Below, in pieces: positions 29,261 to 46,100 of a stretch of DNA of 64,000 nucleotides. Where the stretch lies: NCBI GenBank assembly GCA_022577435.1, contig JAKOON010000142.1:106001-170000 (forward strand), read 5' to 3'. Position numbers and translations under genes: made by a program. Origin of the DNA: Embiotoca jacksoni (lineage: Eukaryota > Chordata > Actinopteri > Embiotocidae). Position 1 is the first letter of the stretch; the number at the start of each line of letters is the position of its first letter. Below the pieces are notes generated by a model that worked only from the letters and a program-made list of their open reading frames with translations, did not search any database and had not been told where the DNA came from.

Positions 29261-32260
29261 TCGTCTAAAATGTGATAAAAAAAAGTCATACTACAGCATG
29301 TCATCTAAAATATGATAAAAAAAATTCCTACTATAACATGTCGTCTAAAATATGATAAAGAAAAAAGTCATACTATAACATGTAGTCTAAAATATGATAA
29401 AAAAATTCATACTATAGCATGTCATCTAAAATATGATAAAAAAAAGGCATACTATAGCATGTCGTCTAAAATATGATAAAAAAAAAGTCACACTATAACA
29501 TGTCGTCTAAAATGTGATAAAAAAAAGTCATACTATAACATGTCGTCTAAAATATGATAAAAAGTCATACTATAGCATGTCATCTAAAATATGATAAAAA
29601 AAAAGTCATACTATAACATGTCGTCTAAAATGTCATAAAAAAAAGTCATACTATAACATGTCGTCTAAAATATGATAAAAAAAAGTCATACTATAACATG
29701 TCTAAAATGTCATAAAAAAAAGTCATACTATAACATGTCGTCTAAAATATGATAAAAAAAAAGTCTTAACATGACATGTCTAAAATGTGATAAAAAAAAG
29801 TCATACTACAGCATGTCATCTAAAATATGATAAAAAAAATTCCTACTATAACATGTCGTCTAAAATATGATAAAAAAAGATTCCTACTATAACATGTCGT
29901 CTAAAATATGATAAAGAAAAAAGGCATACTATAACATGTCGTCTAAAATATGATAAAGAAAAAAGTCATACTATAACGTCGTCGAAAATATGATAAAAAA
30001 AAGTCACTATAGCATGTCGTCTAAAATATGATAAAAAAAATTCCTACTATAGCATGTCGTCTAAAATATGATAATAAAGTCATACTATAACATTTCTATA
30101 ATATGATATTAAAAAGTCATGCTATAACATGTCTAAAATATGATTAAAAAAAGTCACACTATAACGTCCAAAATATGATAAAAAAAAAAGTCATACTATA
30201 GCATGTCGTCTAAGATTTGAAAAAAAAAATTCATACTATAGCATGTCGTCTAAAATATGATAAAAAAAAAAAGTCATACTATAACATGTCGTCTAAAATA
30301 TGATAAAAAAAAAAGTCATACTATAACATGTCATCTAAAATGTCATAAAAAAGTCATACTATAACATGTCGTCTAAAATATGATTTTAAAAAAAGTCTTA
30401 ACATAACATGTCTAAAATGTGATAAAAAAAAGTCATACTACAGCATGTCATCTAAAATATGATAAAAAAAAATTCCTACTATAACATGTCGTCTAAAATA
30501 TGATAAAAAAAATTCCTACTATAACATGTCGTCTAAAATATGATAAAGAAAAAAGGCATACTATAACATGTCGTCTAAAATATGATAAAGAAAAAAGTCA
30601 CACTATAACATGTCTAAAATATGACAAAAAAGTCATACTGTAGCATGTCGTCTAAAACATGATAAAAAAAATTCATACTATAGCATGTCATCTAAAATAT
30701 GATAAAAAAAAAGTCATACTGTAACATGTCGTCTAAAATATGATAAAAAAAAAAGTCATACTGTAACATGTCCTCTAAAATATGATAAAAAAAAATTCAT
30801 ACTATAGCATATCATCTAAAATATGATTAAAAAAAGTCATACTATAACATGTCTAAAATATGATGAAAAAAAGTCACACTATAACATGTCTAAAATATTA
30901 TTTTAAAAAAAGTCATACTATAACATGTCGTCTAAAATATGATGAAAAAAAGTCACACTATAACATGTCTAAAATATTATAAAAAAAAATTCATACTATA
31001 GCATGTCGTCTAAAATATGATGAAAAAAAGTCACACTATAACATGTCTAAAATATTATAAAAAAAATTCATACTATAGCATGTCATCTATAAAATTATTA
31101 AAAAAGAAGTCATACTATAACATGTCTAAAATATAACAAAAAAAAAAAGTCAAACTATGGCATGTCGTCTAAAATATTATAAAGAAAAAAGTCATACTAT
31201 AGCATGTCGTCTAAAATATGATAAAAAAAATTCATACTATCGCAAGTCATCTAAAATATGATTTAAAAAAAAATCATACTATAACGTCGTCTAAAATGTG
31301 ATAACAAATTCATACTATAGCATGTCGTCTAAAATATGATAATAAAGTCATACTATAACATTTCTATAATATGATTTTAAAAAAGTCATACTATAACATG
31401 TCTAAAAAATGATTAAAAAAAAGTCATACTATAACGTCCAAAATATGATAAAAAAAAAAGTCATACTATAGCATGTCGTCTAAAATATGATAAAAAAAAA
31501 ATTCCTACTATAACATGTCGTCTAAAATATGATAAAGAAAAAAGTCATACTATAACATGTCGTCGAAAATATGATAAAAAAAATGTCACTATAGCATGTC
31601 ATCTAAAATATGATACAAAAAAAGTCATACTATAGCATGTCGTCTAAAATATGATAAAAAAGTCATACTATAGCATGTCATCTAAAATATGATAAAAAAA
31701 AGTCATACTATAACATGTCGTCTAAAATGTCATAAAAAAAGTCATACTATAACATGTCGTCTAAAATATGATAAAAAAAGTCATACTATAACATGTCGTC
31801 TAAAATGTCATAAAAAAAGTCATACTATAACATGTCGTCTAAAATATGATAAAAAAAAAAAGTCTTAACATGACATGTCTAAAATGTGATAAAAAAAAGT
31901 CATACTACAGCATGTCATCTAAAATATGATAAAAAAAATTCCTACTATAACATGTCGTCTAAAATATGATAAAGAAAAAAGGCATACTATAACATGTCGT
32001 CTAAAATATGATAAAGAAAAAAGGCATACTATAACATGTCGTCTAAAATATGATAAAGAAAAAAGTCACACTATAACATGTCTAAAATATGACAAAAAAG
32101 TCATACTGTAGCATGTCGTCTAAAACATGATAAAAAAAGTCATACTGTAACATGTCGTCTAAAATATGATAAAAAAAAAAGTCATACTGTAACATGTCCT
32201 CTAAAATATGATAAAAAAAAAATCATACTATAGCATATCATCTAAAATATGATTAAAGAA
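28950..32260 (+). repeat. Mosaic higher-order block, copy C
   Basis: This part follows the order seen at 13.1-14.5 kb. Near 30.3-30.4 kb (TGATTTTAAAAAAAGTC) it switches to the order seen at 9.1-10.7 kb, including the CTAAAACATGAT unit at about 30,650 and again at about 32,120. It is a third, shuffled version of the material in copies A and B. Confidence 0.65.
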
Positions 32261-32264
32261 ATCA

Positions 32265-35200
32265 TGCTATAACATGTCTAAAATATGATGAAAAAAAGTC
32301 ACACTATAACATGTCTAAAATATTATTTTAAAAAAAGTCATACTATAACATGTCGTCTAAAATATGATGAAAAAAAGTCACACTATAACATGTCTAAAAT
32401 ATTATAAAAAAAATTCATACTATCGCATGTCATCTAAAATATGATTTAAAAAAAAGTCATACTATAACGTCGTCTAAAATGTGATAAAAAATTCATACTA
32501 TAGCATGTCGTCTAAAATATGATAATAAAGTCATACTATAACATTTCTATAATATGATTTTAAAAAAGTCATACTATAACATGTCTAAAAAATGATTAAA
32601 AAAAAGTCATACTATAACGTCCAAAATATGATAAAATAAAAGTCATACTATAGCATATCGTCTAAAATATGATAAAAAAAATGTCATACTATAGCATGTC
32701 GTCTAAAATATGATAAAAAAAAAATTCCTACTACAACATGTCGTCTAAAATATGATAAAGAAAAAAGTCATACTATAACATGTCGTCGAAAATATGATAA
32801 AAAATATGTCACTATAGCATGTCATCTAAAATATGATACAAAAAAAAGTCATACTATAGCATGTCGTCTAAAATATGATAAAAAAGTCATACTATAGCAT
32901 GTCATCTAAAATATGATAAAAAAAAGTCATACTATAACATGTCGTCTAAAATGTCATAAAAAAAGTCATACTATAACATGTCGTCTAAAATATGATAAAA
33001 AAAAGTCATACTATAACATGTCGTCTAAAATGTCATAAAAAAAGTCATACTATAACATGTCGTCTAAAATATGATAAAAAAAATTCCTACTATAACATGT
33101 CGTCTAAAATATGATAAAGAAAAAAGGCATACTATAACATGTCGTCTAAAATATGATAAAGAAAAAAGTCATACTATAACATGTCGTCGAAAATATGATA
33201 AAAAAAAAGTCACTATAGCATGTCGTCTAAAATATGATACAAAAAAAAGTCATACTATAACATGTCTAAAATACGCTAAAAAAAAGTCATACTATAACAT
33301 GTCATCTAAAATGTGATAAAAAAATTCATACTATAGCATGTCATCTAAAATATGATAAAAAAAATTCCTACTATAGCATGTCGTCTAAAATATGATAATA
33401 AAGTCATACTATAACATTTCTATAATATGATATTAAAAAGTCATGCTATAACATGTCTAAAATATGATTAAAAAAAGTCACACTATAACGTCCAAAATAT
33501 GATAAAAAAAAAGTCATACTATAGCATGTCGTCTAAGATTTGAAAAAAAAAATTCATACTATAGCATGTCGTCTAAAATATGATAAAAAAAAAAGTCATA
33601 CTATAACATGTCGTCTAAAATATGATAAAAAAAAAGTCATACTATAACATGTCGTCTAAAATGTCATAAAAAAAGTCATACTATAACATGTCGTCTAAAA
33701 TATGATAAAAAAAAAAAGTCTTAACATAACATGTCTAAAATGTGATAAAAAAAAAGTCATACTACAGCATGTCATCTAAAATATTATAAAAAAAAATTCC
33801 TACTATAACATGTCGTCTAAAATATGATAAAAAAAATTCCTACTATAACATGTCGTCTAAAATATGATAAACAAAAAAGGCATACTATAGCATGTCGTCT
33901 AAAATATGATAAAAAAAAGTCATACTATAACATGTCGTTGAAAATATGATAAAAAAAAGTTATACTATAACATGTCGTCTAAAATATGATTAAAAAAAAG
34001 TCATAACATAGCATGTCGTCTAAAATATGATAAAGAAAAAAGTCATACTATAACATGTCTAAAATATGATGAAAAAAAGTCACACTATAACATGTCTAAA
34101 ATATTATTTTAAAAAAAGTCATACTATAACATGTCGTCTAAAATATGATGAAAAAAAGTCACACTATAACATGTCTAAAATATTATAAAAAAAATTTCAT
34201 ACTATAGCATGTCGTCTAAAATATGATAAAAAAAATTCATACTATCGCATGTCATCTAAAATATGATTTAAAAAAAAGTCATACTATAACGTCGTCTAAA
34301 ATGTGATAAAAAATTCATACTATAGCATGTCGTCTAAAATATGATAATAAAGTCATACTATAACATTTCTATAATATGATTTTAAAAAAGTCATACTATA
34401 ACATGTCTAAAAAATGATTAAAAAAAAGTCATACTATAACGTCCAAAATATGATAAAATAAAAGTCATACTATAGCATATCGTCTAAAATATGATAAAAA
34501 AAATGTCATACTATAGCATGTCGTCTAAAATATGATAAAAAAAAAATTCCTACTATAACATGTCGTCTAAAATATGATAAAGAAAAAAGTCATACTATAA
34601 CATGTCGTCGAAAATATGATAAAAAATATGTCACTATAGCATGTCATCTAAAATATGATACAAAAAAAAGTCATACTATAGCATGTCGTCTAAAATATGA
34701 TAAAAAAGTCATACTATAGCATGTCATCTAAAATATGATAAAAAAAAGTCATACTATAACATGTCGTCTAAAATGTCATAAAAAAAGTCATACTATAACA
34801 TGTCGTCTAAAATATGATAAAAAAAAGTCATACTATAACATGTCGTCTAAAATGTCATAAAAAAAGTCATACTATAACATGTCGTCTAAAATATGATAAA
34901 AAAAATTCCTACTATAACATGTCGTCTAAAATATGATAAAGAAAAAAGGCATACTATAACATGTCGTCTAAAATATGATAAAGAAAAAAGTCATACTATA
35001 ACATGTCGTCGAAAATATGATAAAAAAAAAGTCACTATAGCATGTCGTCTAAAATATGATACAAAAAAAAGTCATACTATAACATGTCTAAAATACGCTA
35101 AAAAAAAGTCATACTATAACATGTCATCTAAAATGTGATAAAAAAATTCATACTATAGCATGTCATCTAAAATATGATAAAAAAAATTCCTACTATAGCA

Positions 35201-35840
35201 TGTCGTCTAAAATATGATAATAAAGTCATACTATAACATTTCTATAATATGATATTAAAAAGTCATGCTATAACATGTCTAAAATATGATTAAAAAAAGT
35301 CACACTATAACGTCCAAAATATGATAAAAAAAAAGTCATACTATAGCATGTCGTCTAAGATTTGAAAAAAAAAATTCATACTATAGCATGTCGTCTAAAA
35401 TATGATAAAAAAAAAAGTCATACTATAACATGTCGTCTAAAATATGATAAAAAAAAAGTCATACTATAACATGTCGTCTAAAATGTCATAAAAAAAGTCA
35501 TACTATAACATGTCGTCTAAAATATGATAAAAAAAAAAAGTCTTAACATAACATGTCTAAAATGTGATAAAAAAAAAGTCATACTACAGCATGTCATCTA
35601 AAATATTATAAAAAAAAATTCCTACTATAACATGTCGTCTAAAATATGATAAAAAAAATTCCTACTATAACATGTCGTCTAAAATATGATAAACAAAAAA
35701 GGCATACTATAGCATGTCGTCTAAAATATGATAAAAAAAGTCATACTATAACATGTCGTCGAAAATATGATAAAAAAAAGTTATACTATAACATGTCGTC
35801 TAAAATATGATTAAAAAAAAGTCATAACATAACATGTCGT
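32265..35840 (+). repeat. ~1.82-kb tandem duplication
   Basis: About 32,265-34,010 recurs at about 34,050-35,840. The offset is 1,822 over most of its length (32,461 with 34,283, and 33,071 with 34,893). At the start it is about 1,791 because the first copy lacks one unit. Rare shared variants include GATAAAATAAAAGTC, AAAAAATATGTC and TACGCTAAAA. Confidence 0.8.
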
Positions 35841-37140
35841 CTAAAATATGATAAAAAAAAAAGTCTTAACATAACATGTCTAAAATGTGATAAAAAAAAA
35901 GTCATACTACAGCATGTCATCTAAAATATTATAAAAAAAAATTCCTACTATAACATGTCGTCTAAAAAATGATAAACAAAAAAGGCATACTATAGCATGT
36001 CGTCTAAAATATGATAAAAAAAGTCATACTATAACATGTCGTCGAAAATATGATAAAAAAAAGTTATACTATAACATGTCGTCTAATATATGATTAAAAA
36101 AAAGTCATAACATAACATGTCGTCTAAAATGTGATAAAAAAAAGTCATACTACAGCATGTCATTTAAAATATGATAAAAAAAATTCCTACTATAACATGT
36201 CGTCTAAAATATGATAAAGAAAAAAGGCATACTATAACATGTCGTCTAAAATATGATAAAGAAAAAAGTCATACTATAACATGTCGTCGAAAATATGATA
36301 AAAAAAAAGTCACTATAGCATGTCGTCTAAAATATGATACAAAAAAAAGTCATACTATAACATGTCTAAAATACGCTAAAAAAAAGTCATACTATAACAT
36401 GTCATCTAAAATGTGATAAAAAAAATTCATACTATAGCATGTCATCTAAAATATGATAAAAAAAATTCCTACTATAGCATGTCGTCTAAAATATGATAAT
36501 AAAGTCATACTATAACATTTCTATAATATGATATTAAAAAGTCATGCTATAACATGTCTAAAATATGATTAAAAAAAAGTCACACTATAACGTCCAAAAT
36601 ATGATAAAAAAAAAGTCATACTATATCATGTCGTCTAAGATTTGAAAAAAAAAATTCATACTATAGCATGTCGTCTAAAATTTGATAAAAAAATAGTCAT
36701 ACTATAACATGTCGTCTAAAATATGATAAAAAAAAAAGTCATACTATAACATGTCGTCTAAAATGTCATAAAAAAAGTCATACTATAACATGTCGTCTAA
36801 AATATGATAAAAAAAAAAAAGTCTTAACATAACATGTCTAAAATGTGATCAAAAAAAAGTCATACTACAGCATGTCATCTAAAATATTATAAAAAAAAAT
36901 TCCTACTATAACATGTCGTCTAAAATATGATAAAAAAAATTCCTACTATAACATGTCGTCTAAAATATGATAAACAAAAAAGGCATACTATAGCATGTCG
37001 TCTAAAATATGATAAAAAAAAGTCATACTATAACATGTCGTCGAAAATATGATAAAAAAAAGTTATACTATAACATGTCGTCTAAAATATGATTAAAAAA
37101 AAGTCATAACATAACATGTCGTCTAAAATGTGATAAAAAA
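34860..37140 (+). repeat. ~1,278-bp duplication
   Basis: About 34,860-35,850 recurs at about 36,140-37,130 (34,893 with 36,171), sharing the TACGCTAAAA and AAACAAAAAAGGC units. A short repeat of the GTCTTAACAT-containing segment lies between the two copies. Together with the preceding 1.82-kb duplication it gives three copies of the same sub-block. Confidence 0.75.
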
Positions 37141-37156
37141 AAGTCATACTACAGCA

Positions 37157-40100
37157 TGTCATCTAAAATATGATAAAAAAAATTCCTACTATAACATGTC
37201 GTCTAAAATATGATAAAGAAAAAAGTCATACTACAGCATGTCATCTAAAATATGATAAAAAAAATTCCTACTATAACATGTCGTCTAAAATATGATAAAG
37301 AAAAAAGTCATACTATAACATGTCGTCGAAAATATGATAAAAAAAAATGTCACTATAGCATGTCATCTAAAATATGATACAAAAAAAAGTCATACTATAG
37401 CATGTCGTCTAAAATATGATAAAAAAGTCATACTATAGCATGTCATCTAAAATATGATAAAAAAAAGTCATACTATAACATGTCGTCTAAAATGTCATAA
37501 AAAAAGTCATACTATAACATGTCGTCTAAAATATGATAAAAAAAAGTCATACTATAACATGTCGTCTAAAATGTCATAAAAAAAAGTCATACTATAACAT
37601 GTCGTCTAAAATATGATAAAAAAAAAAGTCTTAACATGACGTGTAAAATGTGATAAAAAAAAGTCCTACTACAGCATGTCATCTAAAATATGATAAAAAA
37701 AAATCCTACTATAACATGTCGTCTAAAATATGATAAAAAAAATTCCTACTATAACATGTCGTCTAAAATATGATAAAGAAAAAAGGCATACTATAACATG
37801 TCGTCTAAAATATGATAAAGAAAAAAGTCATACTATAACATGTCGTCGAAAATATGATAAAAAAATTCATACTATAACATGTCGTCTAAAATATGATAAA
37901 AAAAAAAAGTCTTAACATAACATGTCTAAAATGTGATAAAAAAAAGTCATACTACAGCATGTCATCTAAAATATTATAAAAAAAAATTCCTACTATAACA
38001 TGTCGTCTAAAATATGATAAAAAAAATTCCTACTATAACATGTCGTCTAAAATATGATAAAGAAAAAAGGCATACTATAGCATGTCGTCTAAAATATGAT
38101 AAAAAAAAGTCATACTATAACATGTCGTCGAAAATATGATAAAAAAAAGTTATACTATAACATGTCGTCTAAAATATGATTAAAAAAAAGTCATAACATA
38201 ACATGTCGTCTAAAATGTCATAAAAAAAAGTCATACTACAGCATGTCATCTAAAATATGATAACAAAAATTCCTACTATAACATGTCGTCTAAAATATGA
38301 TAAAGAAAAAAGTCATACTATAACATGTCGTCTAAAATATGATAAAAAAATTCATACTATAGCATGTCATCTAAAATATGATAAAAAAAGGCATACTATA
38401 GCATGTCGTCTAAAATATGATAAAAAAAAAGTCATACTATAACATGTCGTCTAAAATGTGATAAAAAAAAGTCATACTATAACATGTCGTCTAAAATATG
38501 ATAAAAAAATCCTACTATAGCATGTCATCTAAAATATGATAAAAAAAAGTCATACTATAACATGTCGTCTAAAATGTCATAAAAAAAAGTCATACTATAA
38601 CATGTCGTCTAAAATATGATAAAAAAAGTCATACTATAACATGTCGTCTAAAATGTCATAAAAAAAGTCATACTATAACATGTCGTCTAAAATATGATAA
38701 AAAAAAAAGTCTTAACATGACATGTCTAAAATGTGATAAAAAAATGTCATACTACAGCATGTCATCTAAAATATGATAAAAAAAATTCCTACTATAACAT
38801 GTCGTCTAAAATATGATAAAAAAAATTCCTACTATAACATGTCGTCTAAAATATGATAAAGAAAAAAGGCATACTATAGCATGTCGTCTAAAATATGATA
38901 AAGAAAAAAGTCATACTATAACATGTCGTCGAAAATATGATAAAAAAAAGTCACTATAGCATATCGTCTAAAATATGATACAAAAAAAAGTCATACTATA
39001 ACATGTCTAAAATACGATAAAAAAAGTCATACTATAACATGTCATCTAAAATGTGATAAAAAAATTCATACTATAGCATGTCATCTAAAATATGATAAAA
39101 AAAATTCCTACTATAGCATGTCGTCTAAAATATGATAATAAAGTCATACTATAACATTTCTATAATATGATATTAAAAAGTCATGCTATAACATGTCTAA
39201 AATATGATTAAAAAAAAGTCACACTATAACGTCCAAAATATGATAAAAAAAAAGTCATACTATAGCATGTCGTCTAAGATTTGAAAAAAAAATTCATACT
39301 ATAGCATGTCGTCTAAAATATGATAAAAAAAAAGTCATACTATAACATGTCGTCTAAAATATGATAAAAAAAAAGTCATACTATAACATGTCGTCTAAAA
39401 TGTCATAAAAAAGTCATACTATAACATGTCGTCTAAAATATGATAAAAAAAAAAGTCTTAACATAACATGTCTAAAATGTGATTAAAAAAAAAGTCATAC
39501 TACAGCATGTCATCTAAAATATGATAAAAAAAAAATTCCGACTATAACATGTCGTCTAAAATATGATAAAAAAAATTCCTACTATAACATGTCGTCTAAA
39601 ATATGATAAAGAAAAAAGGCATACTATAACATGTCGTCTAAAATATGATAAAGAAAAAAGTCACACTATAACATGTCTAAAATATGACAAAAAAGTCATA
39701 CTATAGCATGTCGTCTAAAACATGATAAAAAAAAATTCATACTATAGCATGTCATCTAAAATATGATTAAAAAAGTCATACTATAACATGTCTAAAATAT
39801 GATGAAAAAAGTCATACTGTAACATGTCTAAAATATGATAAAAAAAAAGTCATACTATAACGTCTATAATATGATTAAAAAAGAAGTCATACTATAACAT
39901 TTCTATAATATGATATTAAAAAGTCATGCTATAACATGTCTAAAATATGATTAAAAAAAAGTCACACTATAACGTCCAAAATATGATAAAAAAAAGTCAT
40001 ACTATAGCATGTCGTCTAAAATATGATAAAAAAAATTCATACTATAACATGTCATCTAAAATATGATTAAAAAAAAAGTCATGCTATAGCATGTCGTCTA

Positions 40101-43100
40101 AGATATGATAAAAAAATTCATACTATAGCATGTCGTCTAAAATATGATAAAAAAAAGTCATACTATAGCATGTCGTCTAAAATATGATAAAAAAAAAAGT
40201 CATACTATAACATGTCGTCTAAAATGTCATAAAAAAAAGTCATACTATAACATGTCGTCTAAAATATGATAAAAAAAAAAGTCTTAACATAACATGTCTA
40301 AAATGTGATAAACAAAAAAAAAAAGTCATACTACAGCATGTCATCTAAAATATTATAAAAAAAAACTCCTACTATAACATGTCGTCTAAAATATGATAAA
40401 AAAAATTCCTACTATAACATGTCGTCTAAAATATGATAAAGAAAAAAGGCATACTATAGCATGTCGTCTAAAATATGATTAAAAAAAAGTCATACTACAG
40501 CATGTCATCTAAAATATGATAAAAAAAATTCCTACTATAACATGTCGTCTAAAATATGATAAAGAAAAAAGTCATACTACAGCATGTCATCTAAAATATG
40601 ATAAAAAAAAAGTCATACTACAGCATGTCATCTAAAATATGATAAAAAAAATTCCTACTATAACATGTCGTCTAAAATATGATAAAGAAAAAAGTCATAC
40701 TATAACATGTCGTCCAAAATATGATAAAAAAATTCATACTATAGCATGTCATCTAAAATATGATAAAAAAAAGGCATACTATAGCATGTCGTCTAAAATA
40801 TGATAAAAAAAATTCCTACTATAACATGTCGTCTAAAATATGATAAAGAAAAAAGGCATACTATAGCATGTCGTCTAAAATATGATAAAAAAAGTCATAC
40901 TATAACATGTCGTCGAAAATATGATAAAAAAAAGTTATACTATAACATGTCGTCTAAAATATGATTAAAAAAAAGTCATAACATAACATGTCGTCTAAAA
41001 TGTGATAAAAAAAAGTCATACTACAGCATGTCATCTAAAATATGATAAAAAAAATTCCTACTATAACATGTCGTCTAAAATATGATAAAGAAAAAAGTCA
41101 TACTACAGCATGTCATCTAAAATATGATAAAAAAAATTCCTACTATAACATGTCGTCTAAAATATGATAAAGAAAAAAGTCATACTATAACATGTCGTCG
41201 AAAATATGATAAAAAAAAATGTCACTATAGCATGTCATCTAAAATATGATACAAAAAAAAGTCATACTATAGCATGTCGTCTAAAATATGATAAAAAAGT
41301 CATACTATAGCATGTCATCTAAAATATGATAAAAAAAAGTCAGACTATAACATGTCGTCTAAAATGTCATAAAAAAAGTCATACTATAACATGTCGTCTA
41401 AAATATGATAAAAAAAAGTCATACTATAACATGTCGTCTAAAATGTCATAAAAAAAGTCATACTATAACATGTCGTCTAAAATATGATAAAAAAAAAGTC
41501 TTAACATGACATGTGTAAAATGTGATAAAAAAAAGTCTAACTACAGCATGTCATCTAAAATATGATAAAAAAAAATCCTACTATAACATGTCGTCTAAAA
41601 TATGATAAAAAAAATTCCTACTATAACATGTCGTCTAAAATATTATAAAGAAAAAAGGCATACTATAACATGTCGTCTAAAATATGATAAAGAAAAAAGT
41701 CATACTATATCATGTCGTCGAAAATATGATAAAAAAATTCATACTATAACATGTCGTCGAAAATATGATAAAAAAAAGTCACTATAGCATATCGTCTAAA
41801 ATATGATACAAAAAAAAGTCATACTATAACGTGTCTAAAATACGATAAAAAAAGTCATACTATAACATGTCATCTAAAATGTGATAAAAAAATTCATACT
41901 ATAGCATGTCATCTAAAATATGATAAAAAAAATTCCTACTATAACATGTCGTCTAAAATATGATAAAGAAAAAAGTCATACTACAGCATGTCATCTAAAA
42001 TATGATAAAAAAAATTCCTACTATAACATGTCGTCTAAAATATGATAAAGAAAAAAGTCATACTATAACATGTCGTCGAAAATATGATAAAAAAAAATGT
42101 CACTATAGCATGTCATCTAAAATATGATACAAAAAAAAGTCATACTATAGCATGTCGTCTAAAATATGATAAAAAAGTCATACTATAGCATGTCATCTAA
42201 AATATGATAAAAAAAAGTCATACTATAACATGTCGTCTAAAATGTCATAAAAAAAGTCATACTATAACATGTCGTCTAAAATATGATAAAAAAAAGTCAT
42301 ACTATAACATGTCGTCTAAAATGTCATAAAAAAAAGTCATACTATAACATGTCGTCTAAAATATGATAAAAAAAAAAGTCTTAACATGACGTGTAAAATG
42401 TGATAAAAAAAAGTCCTACTACAGCATGTCATCTAAAATATGATAAAAAAAAATCCTACTATAACATGTCGTCTAAAATATGATAAAAAAAATTCCTACT
42501 ATAACATGTCGTCTAAAATATGATAAAGAAAAAAGGCATACTATAACATGTCGTCTAAAATATGATAAAGAAAAAAGTCATACTATAACATGTCGTCGAA
42601 AATATGATAAAAAAATTCATACTATAACATGTCGTCTAAAATATGATAAAAAAAAAAAGTCTTAACATAACATGTCTAAAATGTGATAAAAAAAAGTCAT
42701 ACTACAGCATGTCATCTAAAATATTATAAAAAAAAATTCCTACTATAACATGTCGTCTAAAATATGATAAAAAAAATTCCTACTATAACATGTCGTCTAA
42801 AATATGATAAAGAAAAAAGGCATACTATAGCATGTCGTCTAAAATATGATAAAAAAAAGTCATACTATAACATGTCGTCGAAAATATGATAAAAAAAAGT
42901 TATACTATAACATGTCGTCTAAAATATGATTAAAAAAAAGTCATAACATAACATGTCGTCTAAAATGTCATAAAAAAAAGTCATACTACAGCATGTCATC
43001 TAAAATATGATAACAAAAATTCCTACTATAACATGTCGTCTAAAATATGATAAAGAAAAAAGTCATACTATAACATGTCGTCTAAAATATGATAAAAAAA

Positions 43101-46100
43101 TTCATACTATAGCATGTCATCTAAAATATGATAAAAAAAGGCATACTATAGCATGTCGTCTAAAATATGATAAAAAAAAAGTCATACTATAACATGTCGT
43201 CTAAAATGTGATAAAAAAAAGTCATACTATAACATGTCGTCTAAAATATGATAAAAAAATCCTACTATAGCATGTCATCTAAAATATGATAAAAAAAAGT
43301 CATACTATAACATGTCGTCTAAAATGTCATAAAAAAAAGTCATACTATAACATGTCGTCTAAAATATGATAAAAAAAGTCATACTATAACATGTCGTCTA
43401 AAATGTCATAAAAAAAGTCATACTATAACATGTCGTCTAAAATATGATAAAAAAAAAAGTCTTAACATGACATGTCTAAAATGTGATAAAAAAATGTCAT
43501 ACTACAGCATGTCATCTAAAATATGATAAAAAAAATTCCTACTATAACATGTCGTCTAAAATATGATAAAAAAAATTCCTACTATAACATGTCGTCTAAA
43601 ATATGATAAAGAAAAAAGGCATACTATAGCATGTCGTCTAAAATATGATAAAGAAAAAAGTCATACTATAACATGTCGTCGAAAATATGATAAAAAAAAG
43701 TCACTATAGCATATCGTCTAAAATATGATACAAAAAAAAGTCATACTATAACATGTCTAAAATACGATAAAAAAAGTCATACTATAACATGTCATCTAAA
43801 ATGTGATAAAAAAATTCATACTATAGCATGTCATCTAAAATATGATAAAAAAAATTCCTACTATAGCATGTCGTCTAAAATATGATAATAAAGTCATACT
43901 ATAACATTTCTATAATATGATATTAAAAAGTCATGCTATAACATGTCTAAAATATGATTAAAAAAAAGTCACACTATAACGTCCAAAATATGATAAAAAA
44001 AAAGTCATACTATAGCATGTCGTCTAAGATTTGAAAAAAAAATTCATACTATAGCATGTCGTCTAAAATATGATAAAAAAAAAGTCATACTATAACATGT
44101 CGTCTAAAATATGATAAAAAAAAAGTCATACTATAACATGTCGTCTAAAATGTCAAAAAAAGTCATACTATAACATGTCGTCTAAAATATGATAAAAAAA
44201 AAAGTCTTAACATAACATGTCTAAAATGTGATTAAAAAAAAAGTCATACTACAGCATGTCATCTAAAATATGATAAAAAAAAAATTCCGACTATAACATG
44301 TCGTCTAAAATATGATAAAAAAAATTCCTACTATAACATGTCGTCTAAAATATGATAAAGAAAAAAGGCATACTATAACATGTCGTCTAAAATATGATAA
44401 AGAAAAAAGTCACACTATAACATGTCTAAAATATGACAAAAAAGTCATACTATAGCATGTCGTCTAAAACATGATAAAAAAAAATTCATACTATAGCATG
44501 TCATCTAAAATATGATTAAAAAAGTCATACTATAACATGTCTAAAATATGATGAAAAAAGTCATACTGTAACATGTCTAAAATATGATAAAAAAAAAGTC
44601 ATACTATAACGTCTATAATATGATTAAAAAAGAAGTCATACTATAACATTTCTATAATATGATATTAAAAAGTCATGCTATAACATGTCTAAAATATGAT
44701 TAAAAAAAAGTCACACTATAACGTCCAAAATATGATAAAAAAAAGTCATACTATAGCATGTCGTCTAAAATATGATAAAAAAAATTCATACTATAACATG
44801 TCATCTAAAATATGATTAAAAAAAAAGTCATGCTATAGCATGTCGTCTAAGATATGATAAAAAAATTCATACTATAGCATGTCGTCTAAAATATGATAAA
44901 AAAAAGTCATACTATAGCATGTCGTCTAAAATATGATAAAAAAAAAAGTCATACTATAACATGTCGTCTAAAATGTCATAAAAAAAAGTCATACTATAAC
45001 ATGTCGTCTAAAATATGATAAAAAAAAAAGTCTTAACATAACATGTCTAAAATGTGATAAACAAAAAAAAAAAGTCATACTACAGCATGTCATCTAAAAT
45101 ATTATAAAAAAAAATTCCTACTATAACATGTCGTCTAAAATATGATAAAAAAAATTCCTACTATAACATGTCGTCTAAAATATGATAAAGAAAAAAGGCA
45201 TACTATAGCATGTCGTCTAAAATATGATTAAAAAAAAGTCATACTACAGCATGTCATCTAAAATATGATAAAAAAAATTCCTACTATAACATGTCGTCTA
45301 AAATATGATAAAGAAAAAAGTCATACTACAGCATGTCATCTAAAATATGATAAAAAAAAAGTCATACTACAGCATGTCATCTAAAATATGATAAAAAAAA
45401 TTCCTACTATAACATGTCGTCTAAAATATGATAAAGAAAAAAGTCATACTATAACATGTCGTCCAAAATATGATAAAAAAATTCATACTATAGCATGTCA
45501 TCTAAAATATGATAAAAAAAAGGCATACTATAGCATGTCGTCTAAAATATGATAAAAAAAATTCCTACTATAACATGTCGTCTAAAATATGATAAAGAAA
45601 AAAGGCATACTATAGCATGTCGTCTAAAATATGATAAAAAAAGTCATACTATAACATGTCGTCGAAAATATGATAAAAAAAAGTTATACTATAACATGTC
45701 GTCTAAAATATGATTAAAAAAAAGTCATAACATAACATGTCGTCTAAAATGTGATAAAAAAAAGTCATACTACAGCATGTCATCTAAAATATGATAAAAA
45801 AAATTCCTACTATAACATGTCGTCTAAAATATGATAAAGAAAAAAGTCATACTACAGCATGTCATCTAAAATATGATAAAAAAAATTCCTACTATAACAT
45901 GTCGTCTAAAATATGATAAAGAAAAAAGTCATACTATAACATGTCGTCGAAAATATGATAAAAAAAAATGTCACTATAGCATGTCATCTAAAATATGATA
46001 CAAAAAAAAGTCATACTATAGCATGTCGTCTAAAATATGATAAAAAAGTCATACTATAGCATGTCATCTAAAATATGATAAAAAAAAGTCAGACTATAAC